Assembly: GCF_029867415.1 (NCBI RefSeq) | Contig: NC_081183.1 | Location: 115,673,118-115,737,117, forward strand | Reading direction: 5' to 3' | Length of the DNA stretch: 64,000 nt | DNA from: Vicia villosa | Lineage: Eukaryota > Streptophyta > Magnoliopsida > Fabales > Fabaceae | Shown: positions 54,617-64,000 of the stretch, in pieces | How positions within the stretch are numbered: position 1 is the stretch's first letter | How the letters are laid out: the number at the start of each line of letters is the position of its first letter | The notes under the pieces: model-generated | Databases searched by the model: none | The model's input: only the letters and a program-made list of their open reading frames with translations | What the model was told of the DNA's origin: nothing | Translations under genes and position numbers: made by a program

Positions 54617-57600
54617 ATGACTTCTCCAAGCTTTGAGTTTCCTGTATTCGAGGCAGAGGAAGAAGAAGACGAAGAAATATCAAAGGAAATTTCACGGCTA
54701 CTTCAACAAAAGGAAGAGGCCATTCAGCCATACAATGAGCCTCTAGAGATCATTAACCTTGGTTCCAATGGAAACAGAAAAGAGGTTAAGATTGGAGCTT
54801 CACTCAGTTCAGAGATCAGAGAGAGTTTGATACAGCTACTCAAAGAATTCTCAGATGTCTTCGCTTGGTCTTATCAAGATATGCCAGGGTTGGATACCAG
54901 TATAGTGGAGCATCACTTGCCATTAAAAGCAGAATGCCCTCCGGTCAAGCAAAAATTAAGAAGAACTCATCCGGAGATGGCCATGAAAATCAAAGAGGAA
55001 GTTCAAAAGCAGATCAACGCAGGTTTCCTCGTCACTTCAGAATACCCTCAGTGGTTAGCTAACATTGTTCCCGTTCCTAAGAAAGACGGAAAAGTCCGCA
55101 TGTGCGTCGACTACAGAGATTTGAACAAAGCTAGCCCTAAGGATGATTTTCCTTTACCACATATTGATATGTTGGTAGACAGTACAGCAAAATCCAAAGT
55201 TTTCTCGTTCATGGACGGATTTTCAGGATACAACCAAATCAAAATGGCACCTGAAGACATGGAAAAAACAGCTTTCATCACCCCCTGGGGCACGTTCTGC
55301 TACCGTGTTATGCCTTTTGGACTAAAGAACGCAGGGGCAACTTATCAAAGGGCCATGACTACGCTTTTCCACGACATGATGCATAAAGAAGTGGAAGTCT
55401 ATGTGGACGACATGATTGCCAAATCAGAAAATGAAGAAGATCACATACAGAATCTGACAAAGTTATTTCAACGCTTACGGAAGTTTCAGCTTCGCCTGAA
55501 CCCCAACAAGTGTACCTTTGGTGTCTACTCAGGAAAACTCCTTGGTTTCATTGTCAGCAAACGAGGAATTGAAGTAGATCCAGACAAAGTCAAGGCAATT
55601 CAAGAAATGCCTTCACCCAGAACCGAGAAACAAGTTAGAGGATTTCTTGGACGTCTGAATTACATCTCGAGATTCATATATCTCATGACTGCAACTTGTG
55701 CTCCTATTTTCAAACTTCTACGGAAAAATCAAAGTTGCGTCTGGACAGACGATTGTCAGAAAGCGTTCGACAGCATTAAGGAATATCTGCTCGAACCACC
55801 CATCTTGTCTCCTCCAGTGGAAGGAAAACCTTTGATAATGTACTTAACCGTCTTAGAAGATTCCATGGGTTGTGTCCTTGGACAGCAAGACGAGACAAAG
55901 AGAAAAGAGCATGCCATCTACTACCTGAGCAAGAAATTCACTGACTGTGAATCCCGCTACTCCATGCTCGAGAAGACGTGTTGTGCTTTGGCCTGGGCCG
56001 CCAAGCGTCTCCGCCAGTACATGATTCGACATACTACTTACTTGATCTCTCATATGGATCCAATCAAGTACATATTTGAGAAGCCTGCTTTAACTGGGAG
56101 AATTGCCCGTTGGCAGATGTTGTTATCAGAATACGACATTGAGTATCACGCACAGAAAGCCGTGAAAGGAAGCATTCTAGCTGAGCACCTGGCTCACCAT
56201 CCACTCAATGGTCATGAATCAACCAGTTTCGACTTTCCGGACGAGGACGTCATGTACCTCAAGATGAAAGATTACGACGAGCCACTACCAGACGAAGGAC
56301 CTGAGATAGGATCCCAGTGGGGCTTAATCTTTGACGGAGCTGTCAATGCTTATGGACGAGGAATTGGGGCAATCATTGTTACACCTCAGGGTACCCATAT
56401 TCCATTTACTGCCAGATTAACTTTCAAATGCACAAACAATGAGGCCGAATATGAAGCTTGCATCATGGGTCTCGAAGAAGCCATGGATCTAAGAATCAAA
56501 CACTTGGATGTATATGGAGATTCTGCTTTGGTCATCAATCAAATCAAAGGAGAATGGGAAACACGCCAACCAGGGCTAATTCCTTACAAAGACTACGCGA
56601 GAAGATTGTTACCATTCTTTGACAGGGTAGATTTTCATCACATTCCTCGTGAAGAAAACAACTTGGCTGATGCATTAGCCACACTCTCTTCCATGATTAG
56701 GATAAATCATTGGAATGACATTCCTCGGATCGATGTTATGCGCCTGGATAGGCCCGCTCATGTGTTCACAGTAAAAGCAATCATCGACGACAAACCGTGG
56801 TATCACGACATCAAGAACTTTCTTCAAAAGCAAGAGTACCCTCTTGGGGCGTCAAAGAAAGATAGAAAGACTTTGAGAAAGTTAGCTTGTAGATTCTTCC
56901 TGAATAAAGATGTTCTGTACAAGAGAAACTTCGACATGGTTCTGCTCAGATGCGTTGACAGAAAAGAAGCAGAAATACTCATGAGAGAAATACCTGAAGG
57001 TTCCTTTGGTACACACACCAATGGACACACCATGACAAGGAAAATACTGAGAGCAGGATATTATTGGCTGACAATGGAGTCAGATTGCTACCAGTACGCA
57101 AAGAGGTGTCACAAATGCCAGATCTACGCCGATAGAATTCATGTGCCACCATCTCTTCTCAACATACTCTCTTCCCCTTGGCCTTTCTCCATGTGGAGAA
57201 TCGACATGATTGGAATGATCGAACCAAAAGCGTCCAACGGACATCGCTTCATCTTGGTAGCTATAGACTATTTCACCAAATGGGTTGAAGCAGCTTCATA
57301 TGCAAACGTTACAAGACAAGTTGTCGTCAGGTTTATCAAGAATCACATCATCTGTCGCTACGGCGTTCCTAGCAAGATAATCACTGACAATGGGTCAAAT
57401 TTGAATAACAAAATGATGAAGGAGCTTTGTGAAGAATTCAAGATCAAACATCACAACTTATCTCCTTACAGACCAAAGATGAATGGAGCTGTAGAAGCAG
57501 CTAACAAAAACATCAAGAAAATCATTCAGAAGATGGTCATCACTTACAAAGATTGGCATGAAATGCTCCCGTATGCTCTTCATGGTTACCGTACATCAGT

Positions 57601-58045
57601 ACGTACTTCGACTGGAGCAACTCCTTTCTCCCTTGTATATGGCATGGAGGCAGTCCTACCTATAGAGGTTGAGATTCCATCAATGAGAGTCTTGATGGAG
57701 GCAAAATTAACAGAAGCCGAGTGGTGTCAAAGCAGATTCGATGAATTAAACTTAATCGAAGAAAAGCGCATGACAGCTTTATGCCACGGACAGCTATATC
57801 AACAAAGAATGAAGAAAGCTTTCGACAAAAAGGTTCGACCTCGCACAATCAAAGAAGGCGACCTTGTACTCAAAAAGATTCAATCTTTTCTCACAGATTC
57901 GAGAGGGAAATGGACTCCCAATTATGACGGCCCCTACGTGGTCAAGAGAGCTTTCTCAGGAGGAGCCTTAATACTCACGACTATGGATGGAGAAGAATTC
58001 ACCCGTCCTGTGAACGTCGACGCAGTCAAGAAATACTTCGCCTAA
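54617..58045 (+). CDS. Ogre pol: reverse transcriptase, two RNase H domains, integrase (1142 aa)
   Basis: Intact frame; the true coding start is probably the splice acceptor at 54580, with the ATG at 54617 as the first Met. Reverse transcriptase: MCVDYRDLNKASPKDDFPLP (about 162), SFMDGFSGYNQI, RVMPFGLKNA, YVDDMIAKS (262-270). The gypsy-type RNase H follows (AIYYLSKKFT, CESRYSMLEKTC); its last acidic position sits in LAEHLAHHP, where Asp is more usual. A second, plant-acquired RNase H has FDGA (about 572), NEAEYEA, GDSALVI and NNLADALA, so D-E-D-D is complete. Integrase: a His-His-Cys-Cys zinc region (HTNGH about 798, CHKC about 830), then DMIG (about 862), TDNGSN (about 923) and MNGAVEAANK for the D-D-E set. 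Dual RNase H marks the Tat lineage. No disabling mutation is seen. Confidence 0.95.
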   Translation: MTSPSFEFPVFEAEEEEDEEISKEISRLLQQKEEAIQPYNEPLEIINLGSNGNRKEVKIGASLSSEIRESLIQLLKEFSDVFAWSYQDMPGLDTSIVEHHLPLKAECPPVKQKLRRTHPEMAMKIKEEVQKQINAGFLVTSEYPQWLANIVPVPKKDGKVRMCVDYRDLNKASPKDDFPLPHIDMLVDSTAKSKVFSFMDGFSGYNQIKMAPEDMEKTAFITPWGTFCYRVMPFGLKNAGATYQRAMTTLFHDMMHKEVEVYVDDMIAKSENEEDHIQNLTKLFQRLRKFQLRLNPNKCTFGVYSGKLLGFIVSKRGIEVDPDKVKAIQEMPSPRTEKQVRGFLGRLNYISRFIYLMTATCAPIFKLLRKNQSCVWTDDCQKAFDSIKEYLLEPPILSPPVEGKPLIMYLTVLEDSMGCVLGQQDETKRKEHAIYYLSKKFTDCESRYSMLEKTCCALAWAAKRLRQYMIRHTTYLISHMDPIKYIFEKPALTGRIARWQMLLSEYDIEYHAQKAVKGSILAEHLAHHPLNGHESTSFDFPDEDVMYLKMKDYDEPLPDEGPEIGSQWGLIFDGAVNAYGRGIGAIIVTPQGTHIPFTARLTFKCTNNEAEYEACIMGLEEAMDLRIKHLDVYGDSALVINQIKGEWETRQPGLIPYKDYARRLLPFFDRVDFHHIPREENNLADALATLSSMIRINHWNDIPRIDVMRLDRPAHVFTVKAIIDDKPWYHDIKNFLQKQEYPLGASKKDRKTLRKLACRFFLNKDVLYKRNFDMVLLRCVDRKEAEILMREIPEGSFGTHTNGHTMTRKILRAGYYWLTMESDCYQYAKRCHKCQIYADRIHVPPSLLNILSSPWPFSMWRIDMIGMIEPKASNGHRFILVAIDYFTKWVEAASYANVTRQVVVRFIKNHIICRYGVPSKIITDNGSNLNNKMMKELCEEFKIKHHNLSPYRPKMNGAVEAANKNIKKIIQKMVITYKDWHEMLPYALHGYRTSVRTSTGATPFSLVYGMEAVLPIEVEIPSMRVLMEAKLTEAEWCQSRFDELNLIEEKRMTALCHGQLYQQRMKKAFDKKVRPRTIKEGDLVLKKIQSFLTDSRGKWTPNYDGPYVVKRAFSGGALILTTMDGEEFTRPVNVDAVKKYFA

Positions 58046-58060
58046 ATAATCAAAAGAACA

Positions 58061-58225
58061 GCTCGCTAAGTTGAAAACTCGCAAAGAGCGACTTAGGCAA
58101 AAAAGAGCGTCTCGGTGAATCGAAAACCCGAAAGGGCGATTCAGGCAAAAATTAGAGACATAAAAAAAATATATTAATCAATCCCGGTAGACTTAAAACC
58201 CGAAAGGGGTAGTTTACGCAAAAGT
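58061..58225 (+). repeat. Three GAAA/GCAA-loop stem-loops after the integrase stop
   Basis: Outer stems CTAAGT/ACTTAG (58066-58096), TGAATCG/CGATTCA (58116-58143) and GTAGACT/AGTTTAC (58187-58217, one G-T pair). Inner stems are CTC/GAG and CCC-GAAA-GGG (twice). Stems differ while the inner loops are kept. Confidence 0.75.
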
Positions 58226-59059
58226 TAGGGATATATGGCAAGTAACTGTGTTCAGGACAAACTTGATCATTCAAAATCCATAGCGGAGTGTTCATCAACA
58301 GTAGGTCATCTTCTACGAAGCACGAATACAGCGCAACTCGGAGTGGAAGGGGAGAGATAACGGTCGTCACGTTTCATCGTAGCCCTTTTCCCGAAAATTA
58401 CCAATTTCCAACTTTGTAAATACTCCATGGAATCAAGCATTTGGCTGATTACCATTCCATATATAATAATTTGAGCCTTGTGCTTTTCCTTTGCAATCTA
58501 GTCTTATTCAGTTTCTTGAAATGCATTTTAAGTTTAAACAGTCAATTTCTTGAAACAAATGTTTTCATAAAATAAAAATGAATTTACTTGCAAAAATAAA
58601 GGTGAAATTTCTTTCTGAGGTCTACAAACAATAGGAAGAATGCAAACAGTTGCTCCGAGAACGGTTGAGACTCCGGGAACCAATATTTCCCCATGAGGTC
58701 GCTTTGCGAACATCTCCCGATGACGGATCTTTACTTCAATTCATATTACTTACTTCGGACAGCGGACAACTGATAGCCAGATATTCCGAACAGAGTTCGA
58801 ACTACAAGAAGAGGACATCTTCTGATCCACAAGAATTTCAGTCGTATCATAGGATTTTACATCTGCGACAATTCTATTCACATTCACTTTACATTTTATC
58901 ATTGTCATAATATTCATGCATACATTACATCATAACTGCATAGTCGAGTCAGGCTTTGATCATGTGAATGCCTAAGTCATTGAGGCATGAACTCGAGTTT
59001 CCCCTGCAAGTTCCGGAGAAACTTTTTCCTTCGAAACAACAGTTCATACACAAGGATCT

Positions 59060-59760
59060 CACCAAGCAAGTCAACAGATGGTAGTCTCCCTCAAAGAGAT
59101 AGTTTGTTCACTTTTGGAATTCCTCAGCCGAGAATCTCCTGCAGAGCGACATTCGACAGTCTTCTTCAGATAAGATAGTCTGCTTCACATTTTGGAATTC
59201 CCTACAGGTTTGGTATTTCCCCAGCAAGGTCGAGAGATGCCACTTTTTTTTTAAAAAAAAATTTCAGAATCTCCCAGCAGATCGACAAATAATTCCCCCA
59301 GCGGAGTCAGTGAATGATAGTCTTCGTCCAGAAGATAGTTCAGATTCCCCAACAAAGTCGGCAAATGGCAGTCTCTTTCAGCAGAAGACAGTTTGCTCAC
59401 TTTCTATCACAACAAAGTCAGCAAATGGCAGTCTCTTTCAGCAGAAGACAGTTTGCTCACTTTCTTTCATGACAGGGTCGACAAATGGCAGTCTCTCCTA
59501 GTAGAAGACAGTTTGCTCCCCTAGCAATTGGCAAATGGCAGTCTTTTCCCAAGAAAAGACAGTTCGTCTGTTAAATACTCAAGAGATCGACAAATGGCAG
59601 TTTCTTCGAACAGTTTGTCTGTTTCTGGGATGTTTAACTCCCCACAGAGTCGATGAATGGCAGTTTTCCTCTTAGGAAAACAATTCATTGATTCCCCAGG
59701 CATCAGTCGACGAATGGCAGTTTCCACCCCGAAAACAGTTCGTCCGCCTTCAAACAAAGT
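59060..59760 (+). repeat. 60-bp tandem array of stem-loops (about 8-9 units)
   Basis: The core unit has outer stem, ATGGCAG bulge, inner stem, loop, ACAG and closing stem. Clear pairs: AGCAAA/TTTGCT (59420-59457), GACAAA/TTTGTC (59589-59619), ATGAAT/ATTCAT (59653-59688), GACGAA/TTCGTC (59709-59744). Inner stems reach 8 bp, for example GTCTTTTC/GAAAAGAC (59541-59560) and GTTTTCCT/AGGAAAAC (59663-59681). Confidence 0.8.
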
Positions 59761-59831
59761 CATTAGCCCCTCAAAAGATCATGAGGCCATATGACATTCT
59801 TTCAAAGACGTCAAGTCAAAAGGGAAGATGG

Positions 59832-60060
59832 TGAAGTTTCTTTACTACCGTCAAATGGCATCTTATCTCCAAGCGCTGATAAGAAGTTTGACGAGGAAAC
59901 AAACCTTTGAAGTTTCTTTACTACCTTCAAATGGCATCTTATCTCCAAGCGCTGATAAGAAGTTTGACGAGGAAACAAACCTTTGAAGTTTCTTTACAGC
60001 CGTCAAATGGCATCTCGTCTCCAAGTGCTGATGAGAAGTTTGATGAGGAAACAAACCGTT
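59832..60060 (+). repeat. ~75-bp tandem array of stem-loops (3 units)
   Basis: Outer CGTCAAA/TTTGACG with inner CTTATC/GATAAG (59849-59893); a second copy with a shortened outer stem (59927-59967); a third with CTCGTC/GATGAG inside (60001-60045). All keep AAATGGCAT between the stems, echoing AAATGGCAG of the preceding array. Confidence 0.8.
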
Positions 60061-60417
60061 GGAAATTTTCTCTTTATCTGAGATATTGTCCAAACACAGC
60101 CGAGACCAGTTTCGAGATATGGACATCCGAAACGAGGAGAGGTTGTTTACCTTTTTCTAAGTATCAACACTTAGTTAAAGAAGATGGATTGCGCATCCAA
60201 CATTGCCATCCATTCACCAGAATCCACATCAAGTATTTCTGCAGGAGTTTGTCTCCTCATCCCCCGCCAAGCGCGACGACGGGATCAAGTCATGCAAAGA
60301 CTATGTCAGTTACAACATCTCAGGAGCGCCCAAAATTCGGGCATTCTTTGATATTTAAGTCTCTTTTACGCAGGAGAGATCGAGATATCAATCTCTCTCC
60401 CTCCAGATAAAAGAAAC

Positions 60418-60432
60418 TTAAATAGGGGCATC
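60418..60432 (+). promoter_or_regulatory. Ogre polypurine tract
   Basis: TTAAATAGGGGCATC immediately before TGTCATACCC. The short AGGGGCA core resembles Tat-lineage purine tracts. Confidence 0.65.
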
Positions 60433-61973
60433 TGTCATACCCTAATTTTTGACCCCCCCTGAGATGGCATATCTTCAGGATTTTTCATCAGGTCAAGACA
60501 AGTTCCCAGAGCAGTCACTTCTCCATCTGGTATCCAATCGAGGATGCTCAAAGACAAGAAAGCTCAGGCAAAGGATCAATCAATACAAGGATTAGTCCCT
60601 AATACAATCATGAGGCTCAAAGACTTCACTTTTCTCATCTATGATTGATTAGACATCCAGTCATATGAGTACAGGTTTACTCAGGTCACCAGACTAGGGT
60701 TTTGAGCCTATCAAGGACTAAAATCAGGGATCACTTTTAGGAAACCCTAAAAAGCCTCAGGGAACCATTCAAAGACATCAATCATCTTCAAATAACTCAT
60801 ATTACAAGATCTACTGGACATCACACTTCAATTCAAAGTCTACAGTCATTATTTTCACATGGTCGACAAATTAGGGTTTTGACCTAATTCACCAAGATAG
60901 TTGACTTTTAATCAGGGCATGAATCCAAAACTCAAGACATGATTCAAGAATCTCTACTACCTCAATATAATCCATTTACATCATTCATTTGAGGAAAAGA
61001 TCTTGTTTCTACACAAAAGCCCAAAAATTCACTTTGTCAGGAAAAAGTCAACTGTGAAGGATCATCATTGACTTTTAAGGTTTTTGGTCAAAAAATGACT
61101 TTCAAAGATCAATATCATCAATATATGGATGTCAAAGTCATTTTACCAAAGAAATTCAAAGAAATTCATCAAGGAGCGAAAAGTCGGGAATTAGGGTTTT
61201 TGAAGGCATGGTGAGAACTCAAAATTTCACCTACACAACTCAAAAAACTTCCAACATGAAAGTTGTAGATCTTGCAAAATAAAACAACATCTTACAAAGG
61301 AACTTTTTTCAAAAGATCAACCATTTATGAAGTTTTGGAAATTTTGAAGTTTAGGTCATAAACACTTAGAAATTTTTCTAAGTGTTTTAACCTAGTTTTC
61401 ATCCAACTTTGGGCTCATTTTTCACAAATTTCCCAAATGATTCTGAAGAAGACATAAACTAATGATTTGAAGTAGATGTTTAGGGCTTTCCAAATTGTGT
61501 TCAACCTTCTCCAAATTCAATTTGAGCTAGGAGTTATGCTTGTTCAAAGTTGGCCTCATGAAGTGAAATTATAGGTCATGTACAATTTGAAACTTTGCAA
61601 TTTTGTGCATTTTGCTTCACTAAATGATGCTACACGACCTCTAATACATCTGAAGACATGCCATACATTCAAATTCATCATTGCATAAGGATTAGAGAAG
61701 ATTCCCAAAAACAAAGGCATGTGATTATGTAATGATTGCATTTTTGAATTTATGGCAAATGGTGAATCATCAAGGAATCTTGCTCTAAGCCAATTAGAAC
61801 TCTCCTCTGAATCAGAAATGTTCCCTAAGATCATGCAAGATCAATGGTTGGGGAAGCTAGCCCGAAAATGCATCATTGCATTTGGGATATTTTCAAACTT
61901 TCTTCATGGCTAAGAAACCAAACTCACCTCATTAAGCAAGCCTACTATGATCAATTACTCTGAACCAATTCCC

Positions 61974-61981
61974 TATAAATA
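61974..61981 (+). promoter_or_regulatory. TATA box of the Ogre 3' LTR
   Basis: TATAAATA at about 1540 bp into the LTR. A C/T-rich leader follows at about 62010. Confidence 0.7.
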
Positions 61982-62931
61982 GAGGCCTCATTCTCATTCA
62001 GAAACCACACCAAAGCAACTCAATTCCTTGCTTTCTCTTTCTCTTCTCATGCTTATTGTTTTTCAAAGTTCTTTGGCAAGAAGAATCGTTTTCTTCAAAC
62101 CAGAGCTCATCTTTGGAAAGTAAGCATTCTAACATCTCAAGGGAGGTCATTTGAGGTGATCCAAGCACCTGGATCACTTCTGTAAGTGGAGGAACATCAT
62201 TGTTGCTCTCACTTTGGAGCATTTGCAGTTGGAGGTCCATGGAGTAATTCAGGAGGTTCTGAGCCAAGCCAATCATCCAGGCACATTCCTCAGGTCATAG
62301 TGAAGCTAACCAGATGGCTGCAGCTCATCTGTAACTCAAGAATCAACACCCTCCATGTTCACTTGAAGCTGAAATCGAGGGAGGACCATAGAGCAATTCA
62401 GGAGGATTCAAACTCCAACAAGCATTCAGTTAGCATCATTGAGTCTCAGGGAAGCTATTGAGATCATTCATTCAAGCCCAGGTGCTCTCAATCATCCTCA
62501 CGACCTCCATTTTCAGAGGTAAGTTCCTGAACCTCACTTCTCTAATTTAAGTACTCTTTGTGAAATAGCTCGATTCTATCTTGTTCAGCATCATCAGAGG
62601 ATTGAAAACCCTCTATCATCATCCATTTATCTTGCAGTATAGTCATTTAATTTGATTTTGAAATTTTAGGGTTCTTCACGATTTCTGGTAAATTAGTTAG
62701 ATGTAGTTAATATTAATTCATGTTAGTTACATATTTAGAATCGTGAGTGAATTTAGAGCAAGTTTCATGTTTACATCATTGCAAATGGTTGAGAGTTGAG
62801 AGAGTTCAGAAATTTGAATTAATGGAGCTTGAGGTTGAAGACGAAGATGGAGGGTAGCGCCATTTTTCAAATCTCTGAGCAAAGTTTGTTTTATTTTTAA
62901 TGATAGGCATTCCCTTAACGACTGAACAAAC

Positions 62932-63013
62932 TTGCCCTAGTGGCCTCCCATACGCCCTTAGTATCATCATGCCTCAAGTCTGGGGTTCGAATCCCCCTCG
63001 CCCCAGACTTTTT
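62932..63013 (+). other. tRNA-like module 1 (A box, B box, T-run)
   Basis: TGCCCTAGTGG (A-box-like), then GGTTCGAATCC at 62984-62994 (perfect B box in a GGGG/CCCC arm). A 10-bp perfect stem follows, AAGTCTGGGG (62976-62985) with CCCCAGACTT (63001-63010), and a TTTTT stop. It does not fold as a complete tRNA; an RNA polymerase III relic such as a SINE is likely. Confidence 0.5.
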
Positions 63014-63089
63014 GATTCTTTTATTTTTCAAGGATTTGCAACTTGTTTTGAAACATAACCAAATGAAGGCAAGTCACTATCACCACACG

Positions 63090-63173
63090 CGCGTTGGCTC
63101 AGTGGTGTTTGTTTTGAGTGTGTGGCCTAGAGGGCGTGGGTTCAAACCCTCCAAGGGCCAAAACTATTTTTTT
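63090..63173 (+). other. tRNA-like module 2 (A box, B box, T-run)
   Basis: TTGGCTCAGTGGT (63094-63106) fits the A-box consensus, GGTTCAAACCC (63139-63149) fits a B box, and TTTTTTT (63167-63173) a polymerase III terminator. Spacing resembles a tRNA-derived promoter. No anticodon stem is convincing. Confidence 0.55.
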
Positions 63174-64000
63174 ACACACTATTTCTTTCATTTTCTCACA
63201 AAACTTCACATATTTATTTAACCTATCAAATTAATTTATTTTCACTTCATTTTTCACACACTTATCATTTAATATACCTATTTTGTGAATGAATAAAAAA
63301 ATCATAAAAAAATTATTTATTTCATATATTTTTATTAGGTTTAAAATAGTATGTTTTAAGTGTTTTCTTAAATACTTTAAATACATATATTCACTTTGTT
63401 TCAATCTAATCATTTTGTAAATAAAGTTTATGATAAAACCCTAATTGTTTAGGTCTTAATTAAGTAAAAATCTTTATTTTTACTTTGATTAAGTTGACTT
63501 TTGTCAATATTCATAACTGTTTTCAATCTCTAATAAATCGGATGATTAAGGTTTTCAAACAACAAAACCTTGCATCATTCCAAATCATTTTTCAAATTGC
63601 TTTTACACCAGTACTGTAAAGTACTGGGCCTCTAATAGAGTGTAAGTCCCAAAAAACCTTCTCTTCTTAGCTTGTTTTCAAAACTGTATTTTCAAAATCT
63701 TCTTTCTGTTTTCAAAACATTCTTCTGGTATTTGAAGGGCATTATTCCCGGTGAAACTCTTCAGATACCTATGTGACCTTTGTCCATCTTCACTTCTTCT
63801 GTTTTCAAAAAACCATTAACTGTTTATCCTATATATTCAACTGTTATCCATCAATTACTGGTAAGACTCTGTACATACTTCTTCAATGGCCTCCACTCCA
63901 TCCAGGTTAGGCTTTACAAGCTTTCAATTTACAGTCTTTATTTAAATTACTGTCAAATATAAACTGTGCATATATTAGTTTAGAACTACGTTTGAGTATA

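Larger units (their letters stand above)
58046..60432 (+). other. Ogre 3' untranslated region with serial stem-loops
   Basis: About 2.4 kb with no convincing gene. It is built from three sets of imperfect tandem units that all fold: GAAA-loop hairpins (58061-58225), a 60-bp array (about 59060-59760) and a ~75-bp array (59832-60060). The remainder (58226-59050, 60061-60420) is unremarkable. It ends in a purine-rich stretch before the LTR. Frames such as 59907-60410 arise from the repeats. Confidence 0.7.
47127..64000 (+). mobile_element. Ogre (Ty3/gypsy, Tat lineage) element, 5' LTR broken, 3' LTR leaves the window
   Basis: Layout: 308 bp of the 5' LTR end, primer site, ~850-bp leader, ORF1, gag-pro, putative intron, pol with two RNase H domains, a ~2.4-kb untranslated region, purine tract, and 3568 bp of 3' LTR. 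An extra ORF ahead of gag, an intron between protease and reverse transcriptase, and LTRs of about 6 kb are the defining traits of legume Ogre elements. All three frames are intact. Without a full 5' LTR the copy lacks its promoter and cannot replicate on its own, although its proteins could still be read from outside transcripts. Confidence 0.93.
60433..64000 (+). repeat. Ogre 3' LTR (first 3568 bp; continues beyond the window)
   Basis: It starts TGTCATACCC and is collinear with the inverse of 35900-32327 in the solo LTR. By that comparison about 2.6 kb of LTR should follow outside the window. It contains the TATA box, two tRNA-like modules and the first of the ACCGGGAATAAT hairpins. The frame at 62186-62461 has a counterpart in the solo LTR (33874-34185) but no recognisable domain. 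Confidence 0.92.

Noticed and set aside
59310..59760. Evenly spaced 60-bp repeats that superficially resemble a CRISPR array
   Set aside because: Plant nuclear context inside a retrotransposon, no cas genes, and the 'spacers' are diverged repeat sequence that pairs with its neighbours.
59907..60410. 167-aa frame in the Ogre 3' region
   Set aside because: It starts inside the ~75-bp repeats, has no domain, and overlaps the structured untranslated region.
62932..63173. Functional tRNA genes
   Set aside because: B boxes and T-runs are good, but the acceptor and anticodon stems do not form a cloverleaf.

Overview
The window is plant nuclear DNA made almost entirely of nested and fragmented transposable elements. 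I see no intact host gene. Several points suggest a legume, probably of the pea/vetch tribe Fabeae: an Ogre-type Ty3/gypsy element with very long LTRs (6.19 kb in the solo copy), an extra ORF1 ahead of gag and two RNase H domains; Sirevirus-type Ty1/copia elements with AAAAAGGGGGAGA polypurine tracts; and an AT-rich background. The tribe is an inference. A 100-base run of N marks an assembly gap.

Layout. 1-2384: two Sirevirus-type LTRs, head to head, forming a ~950-bp-arm inverted repeat. 2385-4659: degenerate LTR-like and minisatellite DNA. 4660-26499: a four-layer nest. An old Ogre-like LTR (minus strand) holds a 5'-truncated LINE (16-bp target duplication). The LINE holds a chromovirus-like LTR element with a decayed interior (target duplication AAAAG, two 2127-bp LTRs). 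One of those LTRs holds a 9.8-kb Sirevirus (target duplication TCTAA, two 1282-bp LTRs) with gag, pol and an extra 384-aa ORF. 26500-29712: LTR-like remnant, a 51-bp duplication and a 663-bp MITE. 29713-35900: Ogre solo LTR with CCGTG duplications. 35901-44557: AT-rich DNA, ~0.4-kb tandem repeats, a CACTA element (40210-41306), an LTR-like remnant with palindromes, a neprosin-family gene fragment and a copia LTR start. 44558-47126: pieces of other Ogre copies around the gap. 47127-64000: a large Ogre element with a broken 5' LTR but long open ORF1, gag-pro and RT-RNaseH-integrase frames, a ~2.4-kb 3' untranslated region, and the first 3.57 kb of its 3' LTR.

How the parts work together. The Ogre frames give ORF1 protein, capsid/protease and replication/integration enzymes. 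Gag-pro and pol are separated by a putative intron whose acceptor (ATGCAG/A, same codon phase) is conserved in a second Ogre fragment at 46787. The Sirevirus gag and pol lie in one frame but are separated by two stop codons next to a splice-acceptor-like sequence. Its pol has one nonsense codon. Its extra ORF has its own TATA box.

Most unusual signals: (1) serial stem-loops in the Ogre 3' untranslated region and LTR whose stems change in a compensatory way while loops or bulges stay constant; (2) the palindrome GGAACCGGTTCC clustered upstream of both the LTR promoter and the internal extra-ORF promoter of the Sirevirus; (3) tRNA-like A-box/B-box/T-run modules inside Ogre LTRs; (4) extra ORFs of a gypsy and a copia element sharing an EE-[YF]-x-R-x-x-GIP motif. 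All counts and alignments were made by eye.
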